This document shows positions 51,701 to 64,000 of a stretch of DNA of 64,000 bases, in pieces. Within the stretch, counting starts at the first letter, position 1, and each line of letters opens with the position of its first letter. The translations under genes and the position numbers were made by a program. The notes beneath the pieces were generated by a model, which saw only the letters and a program-made list of their open reading frames with translations, ran no database searches and was not told the DNA's origin. Origin of the DNA: Onchocerca volvulus (lineage: Eukaryota; Nematoda; Chromadorea; Rhabditida; Onchocercidae); NCBI GenBank assembly GCA_000499405.2, contig HG738137.1, positions 5,890,001 to 5,954,000 of the forward strand, written 5' to 3'.

Positions 51701-52620
51701 ATAGCAAGCTTTAATTGCTGAAAATGAAAGATAACAAAAGAAAAAAAAGGAAAAACTACAATATATGTGTAAATTAAGTGAGCATTTAGATTAGCTATAA
51801 GCATAGATTTGTTACAGTTAAAAAATATGTTTTAGATCAAAAAACTAATTAAAATTAAAATTTTTAACTATCTTTGAATGGGGATATGCATACAAATGAA
51901 TTCCGAAAAATCTGCATGGTAATCACTGATCATTTTAGAGAAATCCAATTTATTTCACTTCTTCTTTTGGACGTTAAATGTCTGATTTTAACCAAATTGA
52001 TCAAAAGATCAAAATCAAGCATTTAAATTGAAAAGTGACGAAATTTTTCGCCGCTTGAAACTGCAAGGCTGAATATATCTAACCGAAATTCCTCTCCCAG
52101 TGTGAAGAAAAATAAAAATAAAAAAAAAAATTTGATTTAAAAATATAATAAAAAACAAATCCATACAGCAGTAACAATGTATAAAATAAATTTGGATCCT
52201 TGGTGTCTAACAAAGAGATCAACTATCAATGATTCCGTTCTCAAAGATGAAGTAGCTTGTTAAATCTAATCTTCTGAATACTTCCTTTACTTTTCCCTCT
52301 AATTTTTAAAATAACAAGAAGCTGATCAAGTTCAAAATATCTATTGAATATTGATTTAAACTAGATCTTTGTTTTTGAATCATCCAAACTTGAAGAAATC
52401 TCAAAATATTTTGAAATGGCTTGTCTAAGAAAATCTCAGCTTCAACTTGCATTCTTTTCGTGAGGCATGCAGCAGAAGAAACTAATGACAAGACGAAAAT
52501 CAAGTGATGGTAAGCAAGAAATTAGAGCAACCAAAAGTGATTTGAAAATTAGAAGAAAGCAATCAATTAAAAACTTAAATTAATTAAAAAATCACAGGAA
52601 AATGATTTAAACACAAAATG
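48592..52620. other. Spacer between PIS and the SEA mucin gene
   Basis: About 4 kb with a poly-C tract at 48692-48721 and several A/T runs. ORFs here (for example 49330-49590 and 50925-51206) are composition-driven and lack motifs or splice partners. This is the 3' flank of both convergent genes. Confidence 0.5.
48692..48721. repeat. Poly-C tract (30 C) in the PIS 3' region
   Basis: Thirty consecutive C lie about 100 bases after the PIS stop codon, in DNA that is otherwise about 70 percent AT. The opposite strand is G30. It could lie within the PIS 3'UTR. Confidence 0.9.
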
Positions 52621-52631
52621 TTAATTGTTGG

Positions 52632-54172
52632 CTACGCGCCAGGTTGCATGGTACGAGCAGCTGTATGCGTGTTCATGGCTGTCATCTGTGAACCGATCAT
52701 TACCATCGGCGGTTGTGTATTACTTGTCGTTCCTCCTCGCGTTACGCGATCGTTCCCGTAAGCCATTCTAAAACACGCAATTCACAGAACGTTGAGCTAA
52801 TTAATAAATGTGCTGGACAGTTTTCTACTTCTTGTCATCGATCGATTTATGACATCAGAATACGTGATTTATGACGTGAGAATATGTTATAAATTGATTA
52901 ATTAGAAGCTTCTGCCCTGGCTTTGGCAGGCGTCTTCATGAACCATCACGTAATCTCACGTGAGAGATTGACTAGTTAGAGTATAAGTGAATTGAATTAT
53001 CAGCTAATCCTGATCATATTCAGAGAACATATTCTAACATACTTGGAATATTATCCAAAAGTACAGAAAAGTTTTGAGATAGAAAGAATGCATGTGAAGG
53101 ATGGGAAAAATAATAACTCTAAAAAATTACGCAAATCATGCTTGTCATATATGCATGGGATCAATAGGATCAGATGCCTCGGGGATCAAAAATCGATCTT
53201 TGTTGATCATCCATTCAATCCAGTATAACTTGTTCAAGCACAAAGTTTCTCGTAAAAACTTACAAATTTACTGGTGAGGTACCGTTCGGCCACATTGATC
53301 GATTACTCTCAGCCATTGCTATATTTTCTTCTTTAAATTTCAGTGTACCATTTGTTCGCCTATTATTCATCTGTAATAGATCATTTTATTAGATTCAAAT
53401 TTAAATTATTCATTTTTGATTAAATTTCGGAAAAAATCACAATTTAAGCTGTCTAGTTCGTCAATTTAAAAATTGAAAAAACCATCGTGCAACAATAAGA
53501 ACACAACGAATGCATCACATATATGACTAATCATATTCCACAAATATTGAAAAGTTAATGATTGTGTTTCAAAACACATCGATCATATTTAATTGGCTTT
53601 ATTAATAATTAATTGTTAAAAATAAGTATTGAAATGGAGTTAGTTTTCTTGCTAAATGCACAAACAACAACAGTACAGATATTTTGAGCTTACGAATGGA
53701 TAATCCGTTTTACGACTCTGAAATATATAATTAATCTGTTTATTTATGTGAAGAAAATTTTCTTATCAAGAAGAATTATTTGGATAAATTCGGAAGAAAT
53801 ATCGACGATTTAGAAAGATTGAAATAGCCGGAAAAAGGGAAGAAAGAAGTTTTGAAACTTTCATTAAAATAATTAATGTAATGAGAGGACGAATTATTCA
53901 AGCAAAGTCAATGCAATCGGTCAAGCAATCGGTCCTTGCAATAATCAGAAAAACTACATCCTACCTATCCATGTAAATTAAGATATTTAGTAAAACTTTT
54001 ATTAAAATAATTAATGTAATGAAAGGATGAATTAATTTCAAGAGATAAATTACAATTTGCAACTTTCCTGCAAAAAAAAAGATTTCTTAGAGGAGAAGGA
54101 AACCAGAAATGCTTAATAATCTGAAATCAGTGAGTAAAATTTTCAGTAAAATAATCATTCCAAGGTTTCAAG

Positions 54173-54212
<40 letters not shown>

Positions 54213-57200
54213 GAAAACTTACAGCGATAACAATAAATGCTATCAGTAGTATAGCTAATATACTGATACCTATAGCACTTCCAACGATATATGAATATGT
54301 ATTATCCGATGTATAACCTTCGTGTATCCTCTCAACGTAATTCTTTGATACATATCCTAAATAGCTATCAATTATATCAATAATTGATAATGATTACTAA
54401 TGATTATCAATAATCAGTTGTCCTCTAAAGTGGTTCTATTTATCCAACTAAGAATGCACTGCGCCCTAAATTACTAGAACAAAAAGCCCAACTCTGGGCT
54501 TCAGTCTGTAAAACTTCAAAACTTCTATTGAAAAGTAAAAATTGCACCATCAAGTACGATCGATCGTGGGTCCACATCATTACCACCAATTTGTGAATTT
54601 TTGGCCGTAATCTGCTTTTCGAGCTCGGTAGCTGACTGTTCCAAATCGTCGGGTTTTGTTGATGTATAAACAATACCATCAACCATCACACTACCTTTCA
54701 AAAAACTCACCAAATGTACTCCCTCGTATATATGCCCAAATATTGATCCAAAAATTTCTTCCAACTATAAAAGTTATTTAAAAGGTTTTTCAAAGACAAT
54801 TTCAGTTTCCTTCGAATTTTGTAATAAAATTGTTGTGATTTCGGGATTCATTCATATGCAAATGTATAAATACCAATGCTACAGAAATGAATTTAATGAT
54901 GGAACCTTAGCATTAATCAAAATTGAACTTTCCAGTTTTCCGGATGACCTATTTTGCTCGTCATTAGATAAAATTCCTACTTCAAACATTCCGAATAGCC
55001 ATTATGTTGAACATAATATTTAAGTAATTCTACACAATTCGTTATACTCGTTGGGAATTCAACATCATGGAAATATCAAATTGGAAGGAATGCAAAATGT
55101 AAACAGTCATCATTAGTTGTCACCCTCGCATTATCGTACACCCATTTGAAGGTCAATGAATCCAACTATAGGAAATTATAATAAATTTACATCTGGCAGA
55201 AGTTGATCTCGCAGCTTTTTGTATTTTCCACTGCTTGGATCACCGAATTCCGGAATATAATCGATGCTTGTGATACGAAATGAGAATGGTGTCTTGTAAC
55301 CTCCATTTTTAACTGCAAATAATATAAATGAGAAAAACTAAATGAAATTTTTGAAAAATTTTAAAAGAAATATAGAAAAAAAAAGTGACAATGAAAAAAG
55401 ATCTAGTTAAGGAACGACAAGAAAATAAAAATAATTTTTGATTTTTCAATTCAAAAGAAATTTACTTTCTAGTATAATACGGCAGAAAATGAATGAAAAA
55501 AATTTTTTCATTGCTTTATCTTTAAACAATCTTTGCCTTCAAATAACATATCTTTAAAAATTTTTGTCGACGTTTTCTAAATGAATTCTAAAACGATCAT
55601 CTTTTATAGTGAACGAAATAAAAAAAGTAATAATTTCGGAAAAAATAATGATAATAAAAGAAAATAATAGTTTCGGCTAAAGGTCAAACTTCAATTAATT
55701 GATGCTTTTTCCGCAGATCTCTCATACTATTAATAAGAGATGATCAGACACAAATTCTCTTTTTGATAAACTCTTCCACTAACCACTCTATCAGTGTTCT
55801 ACTGAAATCTGATCAATAACAAAGTTACAAGTTAAGTGTAAAATAAGACTTATCACTTAGAACAATTTTATTTCTCAACTAAATAGCATTCCACATTATT
55901 ATTTGATAAGTTAAGGCAGATAATTTATTAATTGAATTCATTTGGCAGAAAAATTAATAGAAAGGGGAAAGACAAACAGAAATTCAAACCGAGATGGATG
56001 ATAAAGAAATGGACAAAAGTGACTAATATCACATTCAGTGATATGCGGCTAAGTATGCCAGATATCACTGAAATCATCCTTACTATTTTTGGAATCTTAA
56101 AAATTAAAAAAATTAAGGCAATAAATTTACAAATCCTTATTCATTTCACATATTTAAGGATTCAAAATCCACATTCACAGTTTGAATTGTGGATTGATTT
56201 AGTAAATTCTTCCTTAGTTACCTTCAGCTTCAGTAATAATTTCTGGTTCAGCTTTTGGTTCAAAGCTAGTCACTGGTTTAGGACTTGTTTTCGCGGATTC
56301 GAATACTTCACTTTCTGGAAATGGTACAGGTTCAGGTGTTGGTTCCGGTTGTGGTATTGATTCTGGTTCTAACTTTCGCTCATCAGTGGTAGGCCTTAAC
56401 GTAGCTTCCTCAATATCTAAAAAACGTTATCAATTTATTTCAGAATATGGCTAAAGACAAAATTTATGCAAAATTCTGGCATTTAAAACATACTTTTCGC
56501 TTTCTATAAATATATAAAGAAATAAACAAAAAAAGAAAGGTAAGGAAACCTGTTTGGGAATAAACTGAGTCATCAACCATCGAAATATCTTTTATCTCAT
56601 CGCTCTCTTCGAACGAATTCCATGTTGTTTGTGGCCTTTCAGTTGAAATATGTTCATCTGGAGAATTCAGATTAATTTTTCATGCTTTTTACAATTATGC
56701 AGTGCGCTATTTATCGGTTGATGATTAAAATTGCAGAAAATTGGAAAATCAAATGATATTTGAACAAAAAAGTTAGAAATTAGAATTTTGAAAGTTTCTA
56801 CTTCAGTCCATATATTATTTGGCCAGTCGCTGAAAGAAGTTTAAAATTGAAATTTTCTTTTGAATTTATTAAAAATAGATAATAGAGCTGTTGCAATAAT
56901 TAGGCTTCAACAAACATCAACAGCCAAATAGCTCATAAAAAATTTTGATGCATTAACTCTAATATGTTTAATTTGATTCGGATAATTCGAATGGACATAG
57001 AATTTGAATTTATTAACTTTTAGGTAAAAGATGGCAATTCACAAAAATGTTAGGAAACTCACCATCATGACGCTCTTGAGAGTGTTTAGTTAAATCATCT
57101 GGTATACCTGCTCTCACCTGCAATAATTCATTTATTTTTCCATTTCAATCTAATTATTTAAATTTATTAAAACCTTTTTGATCAAACTGCATTCTCATGA

Positions 57201-60200
57201 ATAGTTTCAGCGGAATAAATGCTTCGCAAAAACTCAATTTCCTACCGTATCAAATATAATCTCCGATTGTTCATTAATATTTCTCTCCCTCAAAACTTCT
57301 ATTTTTCATTTGCTTTAACAAATATTCTTTATCGCTTTTTGAAATACAACGAAAAAGAAAATTCAGAAAACCCTTTTGATATGACAAATTCTTTTTTCCA
57401 GTTTTGAGAGAAGCAAACAGGTGCTGAGATAAAGGATCTAGTCCAGGCAAATGATTTCTTTTGTGACTTGCAAGAAAGCAAACAATGTCACCTGAAGTTT
57501 TTAATAACTAATAAGAAAAGAAATGACAAAAAATGGCACACCTCGGATTCTGTGTTTAGTGAGGACTGTATGGTTGAGGTGGCATCGTCGATTTCCTTAA
57601 AAAAATAACAAATAAAAAGTTTGCACTTTTTGTTTATTTGTTCATGCGTTCTATCTTACCCGGTACTTGAACTATTTTGGAGCACAAAACCAGAAATTAA
57701 ATGAATAAAATTAAGAAATGCTCAGATGGCAAAGTTTCAAAGATTTATATTGGGCCACAAAATAAAAATCTATTGATAATTGTATTTGTGAAAAGCTATT
57801 TCGAGATAACTTCAACTTATACTCCTTGCAAACTTTTTAAAATTTTTAACAGCTCTTCAAATAAGCGCTACTGTGAGTCCAACTATTTATAAAAATTCGA
57901 AATCTCTTCTAGTCAAACTTTTAATCAACCAACTAAAATTCAGTCCTAGATGTCATAAACTTCTCAATATTCGTCATCAGGTCATTATAATAAATAAAAA
58001 TACCGTTTGCTGGATTTCTTCCGTAGCTTCTGGTCCTAGTCTTTCAATTCGTGAAAAACCAGGCACACCGAAGTTCTCTTCGGACGTCTGAAAATTACGA
58101 ATATTCTTTTTATTTTTTATATTAAATAATAACTTCAAATCTGAAATATTCGTCTCACTTTTCAAGTTTCACTTATTTTGATTAGAAATATACTGAAATA
58201 ATCCTCAAGATTTGTTTTAGAATTTGCGAAATTTTCATCTTCATCAGGAAAAAAAAAACGAAACTAAAACTATAAAAATTCGGTTTGATTAGACGATAAA
58301 TTTAAGAAGCTCGGAAGTTCGAAAATACTTATTAGCTGATATTCTATTCAGTTGCTCAATTTGTGAAAAAATGAACTTTTTTGAAGATGCCAGACAATTA
58401 AAGCAAATATAATGTAATTAAAATTTGCAAGTGAGCATGTCAACGAACATCCTATCATTTAGTCAAAAAAAATTTTTTTAAATAACAATAAAAAGCATGT
58501 CATACAAACAAATTAGCCTTTTTTTTTCTTTTTTTTTGCAATATCTCAAACAAAAGGCTACAGGTAAAAAGAAAATTTGTTCATTTAAAAAAAATCATAA
58601 ATCATAAAACAGAAACTAGTAAGTATATTTTGAAAAAGGATATGAATGAAATGATTGGGCCATAATTGTTGGACTGAAACAATAAGCCAAGCACTTTGGA
58701 CTAGCAATCATTTCGATTGTTTGCATTTCATCAGGATTATTGGGACAGTTTTCTTTTTCAGAGTAATGTATCTAATTTACTGAATATTGAAAATGACTAT
58801 ATAGAATATTCTGACAAAGATTCATGATCTCAGCTGTTAATTAATCTATCTCGTTCAATCCATCTGATAATTATGTATGATTTAAATATATTGATCTCTG
58901 ATTCATTCATTTACTTAATGACTCGACTGTTAATTGAAGGAAATGCAATTCTGAAATACCGTACTTCAGACGGAGGAGTGGTAAATCTAGATGCCAAATG
59001 CATGACACTGAAGTCATGTTTCACGATTCCATCCTGGATGAATAATGTTTTGTCGCCAACAAATAAATTCTCATCGTCATGAACATGCTCATCATCCTCA
59101 TTTTCATGGCTTTTATCGGTACTGAACTCATTTGTTGTTGAAGTTGTTAAAGGCAACTGAAAATAGACAATTTGGCAAGTTGTTCGCTTTCTCAAGCCTC
59201 AATATTAGTATGATCCTCTTACATGAATCTCTGAGGACAAAAATTTTACATTTTATTCATATTTTCAACTCTATTATAGATAATTTTATCTCCAAAAGCT
59301 AATCTTTTACTATAAAAATTGTTAAATCAAATTCTTACTTCAGTTGAAGTGATAGAGATGTTTGGTACTTCTGATTTATGTTCTTCTATTTCGGCAGATG
59401 CAGTATTTCGTGATTCTGTTACAAATGCATCATCTGATTCTTGAGAAGATGACGAATGAAAGACGGATTCTGGTAAAATTATTGATGATATCGTTTCAAT
59501 CGGCACTGATTCAGTTACTGCAAAAAGTGGAAATTCACGCTGATATTTTGAAATGTGATTTCATTCTTTTTAAATATTAGCAAAGGTTAGACAAGATACT
59601 TTTCCTATCTATTCCACGAATGAGTCAATAATGTACAAAAAGGAGACAGAAATCAATTTTCTTCTATTAAAGGAAAAATAATACAGAATATTGGAAAAAG
59701 TGGCGGTGCCTGAAGAAATCTGGTGTTTTTCGGATTCTAATGATACATCGGTAGTTTCATCGGTTATAATTTGCCTGATCATTGTTACCTGCTCATCACC
59801 ACCTGTACTAAATGTATGTGATGCCATCGAACGAAACATGGGGATTTCTAGAATAATGGGGATTTTTAGATACTTTTTAAAATCATCTGGTAGCGGAGAT
59901 GCTAGGAGAATAAAATAAAGACAATTACAAAAAAGTCAGTTTCATTTTTTAAATTTTTTATTAGGATAGATAGACCGAGAAAGTTTTCGGGTGATAGTAT
60001 TTATCTGTAAATAATTTATGTTGTCGTGAAAGCGGTGATAAAACATCTCAACAGAGGTAAAATTTACCTGTCTTCTGTTCTACTGATGTAACGATATTAG
60101 CTGTTGAAGTGCGGGAAATGTCTGGTACTGTTTCCATAATTATTGCTGAAATGAACATCAAGTAGTTACGATTCATTAAAAAATAAATATTCATTACAAG

Positions 60201-63200
60201 CTGAAACTAATGACGACGGATTTCCCCACATGAAATACAAAACAATTCAATTCCCGAATTTCCTAATTTTGATATCCAATTTGATCGAGTTTGCGAACTT
60301 TCAGTACCATTCATTTCTATTACTTTCATTCCATGCTAAACATTCTTTTTATCAACTATCGCAAAGAAGACTGTCAATTAAAATAGAGCAATTTCAGTAA
60401 CGTACTTTCGGACGCAACTGTTGTATCTTGCTCTTCAGATACGGTAACTTTTGTTTCTTGAAGCATTTCCTGAATTCCATTCGTTGTTCCGGTAATAACC
60501 GTTTCCTGTTCAGGTTCTTCAGATGATGCAATTGTACTGAATATCTTTTCCTTAGCATCGGTATCAAAAATCCTATCAAACGCGCTTGTCTGATCCGCAT
60601 CCGCTTCTTCACTCAGCATAACGTCAGAATTATTTAGAAAACTGGAGGTAAATAACGGGTTCAGGGGGATATTTTCCTGAGATGGCAATAACGTCGAAAC
60701 TGTTGCTTCAGTAGTTGTTGTTGCAAACGGATCCTCTGCCATGATCTAGAAATTTCAGTAAGAGTATTAAAATTTAAAATTTGAAAATCAAAAGTTTAAT
60801 TCAAATGTTTGCAACTATTAACTGTCCTTTAAAGAACCTGAAATTGTAGTAACAAACTATCTATAAATCATTAGTGCACAAGAAATGACAATTATTGATT
60901 TAGAAAAGAAAAGCAAAGTATTTTCACTGTTCGAATAAAATCTAAAGAATTTCTATTCCAGATTTTTTCATAAGATTACTAATTCATTTGAGCAAAAGCA
61001 TTAATCCTAATTATTGTTAAGATCCACTTATTCATCTTTACCTTTTTATCTTTTTAAAAGATAAAGTTAAATAAATGTTGATAAGATATCTCAATTCGTG
61101 TAAACTTGTGATTTATATGATTAAAGCTTTCTATTTTAATCCAAAACATTGAATTATTTTTCATACATTCAAAAATCTTTGATTAAAATGAAGAAATTCA
61201 ATCAGAAACTATTCCCAAACCAGAAGTAATCGATTTTGAAGCAAAAAAGCATCAAATTGGTCGAAGACAATAAAAGAACAATATTAACAGGACAGTATTT
61301 ATTATAATAAAGAGAAGAGAGAATAAGTTCCCTAAAATTTTATAATTTTAAAAGCAATATCCTACATTTAACTTATTCCTTTTATTGATAAAAAAAAGCT
61401 CATTTAAAAAAAAAGAAGTTCTTTTAAATTGCTTTTAATTTTTTTATGAATCGATTCATTGTAATAGCACACTAATCACTGGAAATGTAACATCATCCAA
61501 GTCTGAGAATTAAATCATAATCGCGTTTCGATATAAAAAAAAAAATGTTATAAATCTATCTTATGTACTTTTATACTTGCAATTGATACCTCTGGAGGTA
61601 ATGTACCATCTTCATTTCCAATGTGTTCTGACATTTTAGTAATGATATCAATCTTATCATCGCTTATTCTCGTTGATTCGATCATCGAACTTACCTTTGG
61701 TATTTCTGTTGAGCCCGAAGTGGATGTTTTTTTCGTTTCATAATTATCTCTCTTTCTATAAAGATATTAATTAGTTGGTAAGCGTAAGTGGGATAAAGAC
61801 AAATGGTAAAATCAGTTTAAGCCAAATTCTTTCAACTTCATGAAGAAAAGTTTTGATTTTTCAAAGTCTAAAGGTAAAAATAAATTATAATTACTGAAAG
61901 TGGAAATTCGAGGTTTGATATTTCGTACAGTTACAGATTTTCTACTATCTATATTTTTGCTATTTTTAAGTAAATACTGCTCGAATAATTTTTTATTGAA
62001 AATTTGAGAAAACGAACTTTGAGAAGTCTTTTCTGAAACAACGATGAGTGATTAATCGGTGAGCAATTTTTGACTATGGATAATAAATTATGATATGCAC
62101 GGCAATTACGAAGATTTTTGACAGATTAAAACTGCGATAAATTAAATTTTCTTTTCAAACTGATTAAAACTGGTAAATCGAATTTTTTTCTCCTAACAGA
62201 AGGATCAAGAGGAATTACTGGAAAAAGCAATTCATAAAAGTCTCTATATCAACGGACCTTTTTTATACATTCTGAAGTTTCTGCAAAATTTCATAATTTA
62301 ATTTGAATTTGCTTATCAACTTCTCTGAGGGTCCAAAATATCCGATAAACAATTTGCTCTTGATATTGAAACACAAATTTTAGATTTAGGCTTTTGAAAT
62401 TGTCGTTTAATTTTGATTTCAAATTTCAAATATTTTTATGCTATCAGCTTTTTCAAATTTCGACACTGATACATTGGATTTTTAGGAAAAGCGAACTCAT
62501 TATCCTTACTCATCTGTTTACAATTTGTCGTGACCTTTGAAATTCTGTTTTGTGTTGACATATAAAAAGCAGTAAATCTTTGGTACCGCTCTCTGCGGAA
62601 AATTTTTGGAGATATTTTCTTCATTTTAGATCTTTCAATGCTGTATAGATGTTCCATTGTTATTGTTACCTCAATCTACTCTACTCATAGTCAATTAGTT
62701 CACTTTCGGTAGTCTTGAAAAACCCAAGTTTTGGTCACAAAAGTAGAGCTTCAAGCCGAGAAGTAAGTTATAGGCGGCTGTTAATTATCTTGCTAATCAG
62801 GAAACTTTATAAAATGATTTCAGGTCGATTGGGGGAAAATTTGACAGATTCGCCCAGTTCATTGATTTTTTTGGCACTGAATTCATAGACAGACTCTTAT
62901 TTTGTAACTATTCGACGGTATATTTGCTTGGATAGTTTTCCTAATCTCGAATACTCCAACCTGATCTATGCTGTTCATCGGTTGATGGCAAATGAAGAGG
63001 AATATTTAGGACCTGCTCTCTATAGTTAGGTTTAGAGTACTAATTTGTGTCCAATGAATACATTCGGAATAATATCAATGCAAAGATGAGGAAAGGAGCC
63101 TGAAAGGCTTAGAATTGCATAATTTGCTAATCAAATCTAGGCTGATTTGTGATTGCTACAAGCATCAGAAGAGACTTACTGCAATCACAAATCAGCCTAG

Positions 63201-64000
63201 ACTGCGATGTAAACAAATCAACCTAGATTGAAATCTGCGACATATCAAAGAAAATTACTTATCAATGAAACATCATCGAAGAATAGAGAGAAGCATTTTA
63301 ATACTTCGAAAAGAAAGGACAAATTTTGTAAATGATTAAATTGCAGAATAAGATGTCAATTTACAAAAAGGAACATTGTTAAATTTTGAACTTGAAAAAT
63401 TTAACGAAAAGTTTATAAAATAGTTCAAAAACCTACTCCTCGTGTGTTACATTTTGATATTTGGGATGATCGGACTGCACCTCAGTAGTTGAACTGCGAT
63501 CAGTTTCGGTAATAAACGGTAGTGTTGATTCTTGATCAAAAATTGAAAAGTTTGGAGCGCCTAGCTCTCGAGCTCTCTTAATCTGAGGAATTGAGAATCC
63601 TTTTTTCCGGGATGCAGTAGTTTGTGTCGCAGAATTCTGCTCATGGGTTTCTGATTTTGAATTAGATTTCAGTGGTACGGGTAACGATGATGATGATAAT
63701 GATGAAGTTGCTTCTTCCACTGTGCTATTTTCAGATTCAACATTCTGAGCAATGGCTGTAATGTTGAAAAAATCTGTCATCTTTGATTTTTGATAAAACA
63801 ATTTATTTACTGCCGGAAATTTCCATAATATTTAAAGTTACAATGGTATAATATCATTTTTAATTTGGAAGAGAAAAATATGAAAAATTAAATATGAAGT
63901 CAGTTAAAATTTGATCACTCAGCGGTTTCGTATTTGAAATCTAACAATAGTAAAGAAAGAGAAAATTACCTGAAAGAAGAGAAACCAAAGAGTAAATCAA
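52632..64000 (-). CDS. SEA-domain, mucin-like type I membrane protein (5' end beyond window)
   Basis: Exons, 5' to 3': >64000-63970, 63755-63437, 61755-61590, 60745-60406, 60145-60068, 59901-about 59710, 59517-59339, 59156-58965, 58087-58004, 57595-57542, 57117-57063, 56657-56550, 56416-56222, 55312-55191, 54764-54548, 54356-54223, 53717-53694, 53370-53272 and 52767 to the end. The first exon reads LIYSLVSLLS, the end of a signal peptide. The long ectodomain (about 700 residues) is acidic and Ser/Thr/Pro-rich, with PEPTPEP repeats and many likely O-glycosylation sites. A SEA domain spans 55312-54548 (TPFSFRITSIDYIPEF to GSVMVDGIV), with G-S-V-x-V matching the autocleavage site. Then come one transmembrane helix (IVGSAIGISILAILLIAFIV) and a short cytoplasmic tail. 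SEA mucins coat apical surfaces. Nearly all joins keep phase; the donor at 59710 (GC) and the last exon are doubtful. Confidence 0.8.
53863..54040. repeat. Dispersed direct repeat in a mucin-gene intron
   Basis: TTAAAATAATTAATGTAATG, then AGAGGACGAATTATT near 53868-53903, recurs near 54001-54036 with a few substitutions. The copies are same-strand, about 133 bases apart, within the intron upstream of the 53717-53694 exon. Confidence 0.6.
54173..54211. repeat. Poly-A tract (39 A)
   Basis: An uninterrupted A run immediately downstream of the donor of the transmembrane exon, read on the minus strand as a poly-T tract in the intron. Confidence 0.9.
63136..63230. other. Perfect 21-bp hairpin with a third arm copy
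   Basis: The arm 63136-63156 (contains CTAGGCTGATTTGTGATTGC) pairs perfectly with 63181-63201; the loop is 24 bases. A further partial copy of the right arm (AAATCAACCTAGATT) follows at about 63214-63229. The hairpin lies in an intron of the SEA mucin gene between exons 63755-63437 and the signal-peptide side spacer is not involved; it is inside the intron ending at 61755. It could be a small-RNA precursor or a foldback element. Confidence 0.5.

Noticed and set aside
60394..60612. Second minus-strand ORF in the mucin exon
   Set aside because: It is an alternate frame; the Ser/Thr/Glu-rich frame keeps phase with both neighbouring exons.

Overview
The window looks like nuclear DNA of a parasitic, probably filarial, nematode. 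It is very AT-rich, its genes are broken into many short exons with compact GT..AG introns and poly-pyrimidine acceptors, and several coding starts sit just downstream of a strong 3' splice acceptor, as expected where messages receive a spliced leader. A decayed fragment resembling the Wolbachia-type TypA/BipA GTPase (about 2.84-3.0 kb) fits a filarial lineage that has, or once had, this endosymbiont. No rRNA, tRNA or CRISPR array was found. All exon coordinates were read by eye from splice consensus and phase and should be treated as models.

Layout. 0-8.6 kb: a foldback element, a long ATAAAAAATTAT-like low-complexity array, the typA-like fragment, one unassigned small ORF and otherwise sparse DNA. 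8.69-10.89 kb (+): a two-Ig-domain, single-pass membrane protein of basigin/neuroplastin type. 13.88-21.11 kb (-): a roughly 840-residue, 16-exon GRDP/DUF1399 protein with two W-H-x-H motifs and a Gly/Cys repeat tail. 24.35-24.65 kb (-): a small putative secreted protein. 24.78-25.27 kb (+): a nuclear copy of mitochondrial cox1. 28.12-28.76 kb (-): an 81-residue STMP1/DUF4535-like mitochondrial microprotein. 30.4-32.4 kb (-): exons of one or two unidentified genes. 35.0-36.8 kb (-): NFU1, the mitochondrial Fe-S scaffold. 37.9-38.8 kb (-): FKBP12. 42.7-45.0 kb (-): a Sam68/KHDRBS-type KH/RGG RNA-binding protein with an apparent second first exon. 47.5-48.6 kb (+): phosphatidylinositol synthase. 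52.6 kb to beyond the right edge (-): a large acidic, Ser/Thr/Pro-rich membrane mucin with a SEA domain, whose signal peptide exon runs off the window.

The genes are mostly independent housekeeping or surface genes with kilobase-scale spacers; no tight operon is evident. Two products point to mitochondria (NFU1 and the STMP1-like protein), two are cell-surface proteins (the Ig protein and the SEA mucin) and one is an ER lipid enzyme. The most unusual contents are the two organelle- or endosymbiont-derived insertions, two near-perfect hairpins, the alternative first exon of the KH gene, and the unresolved C-terminal reading frame of the mucin gene.
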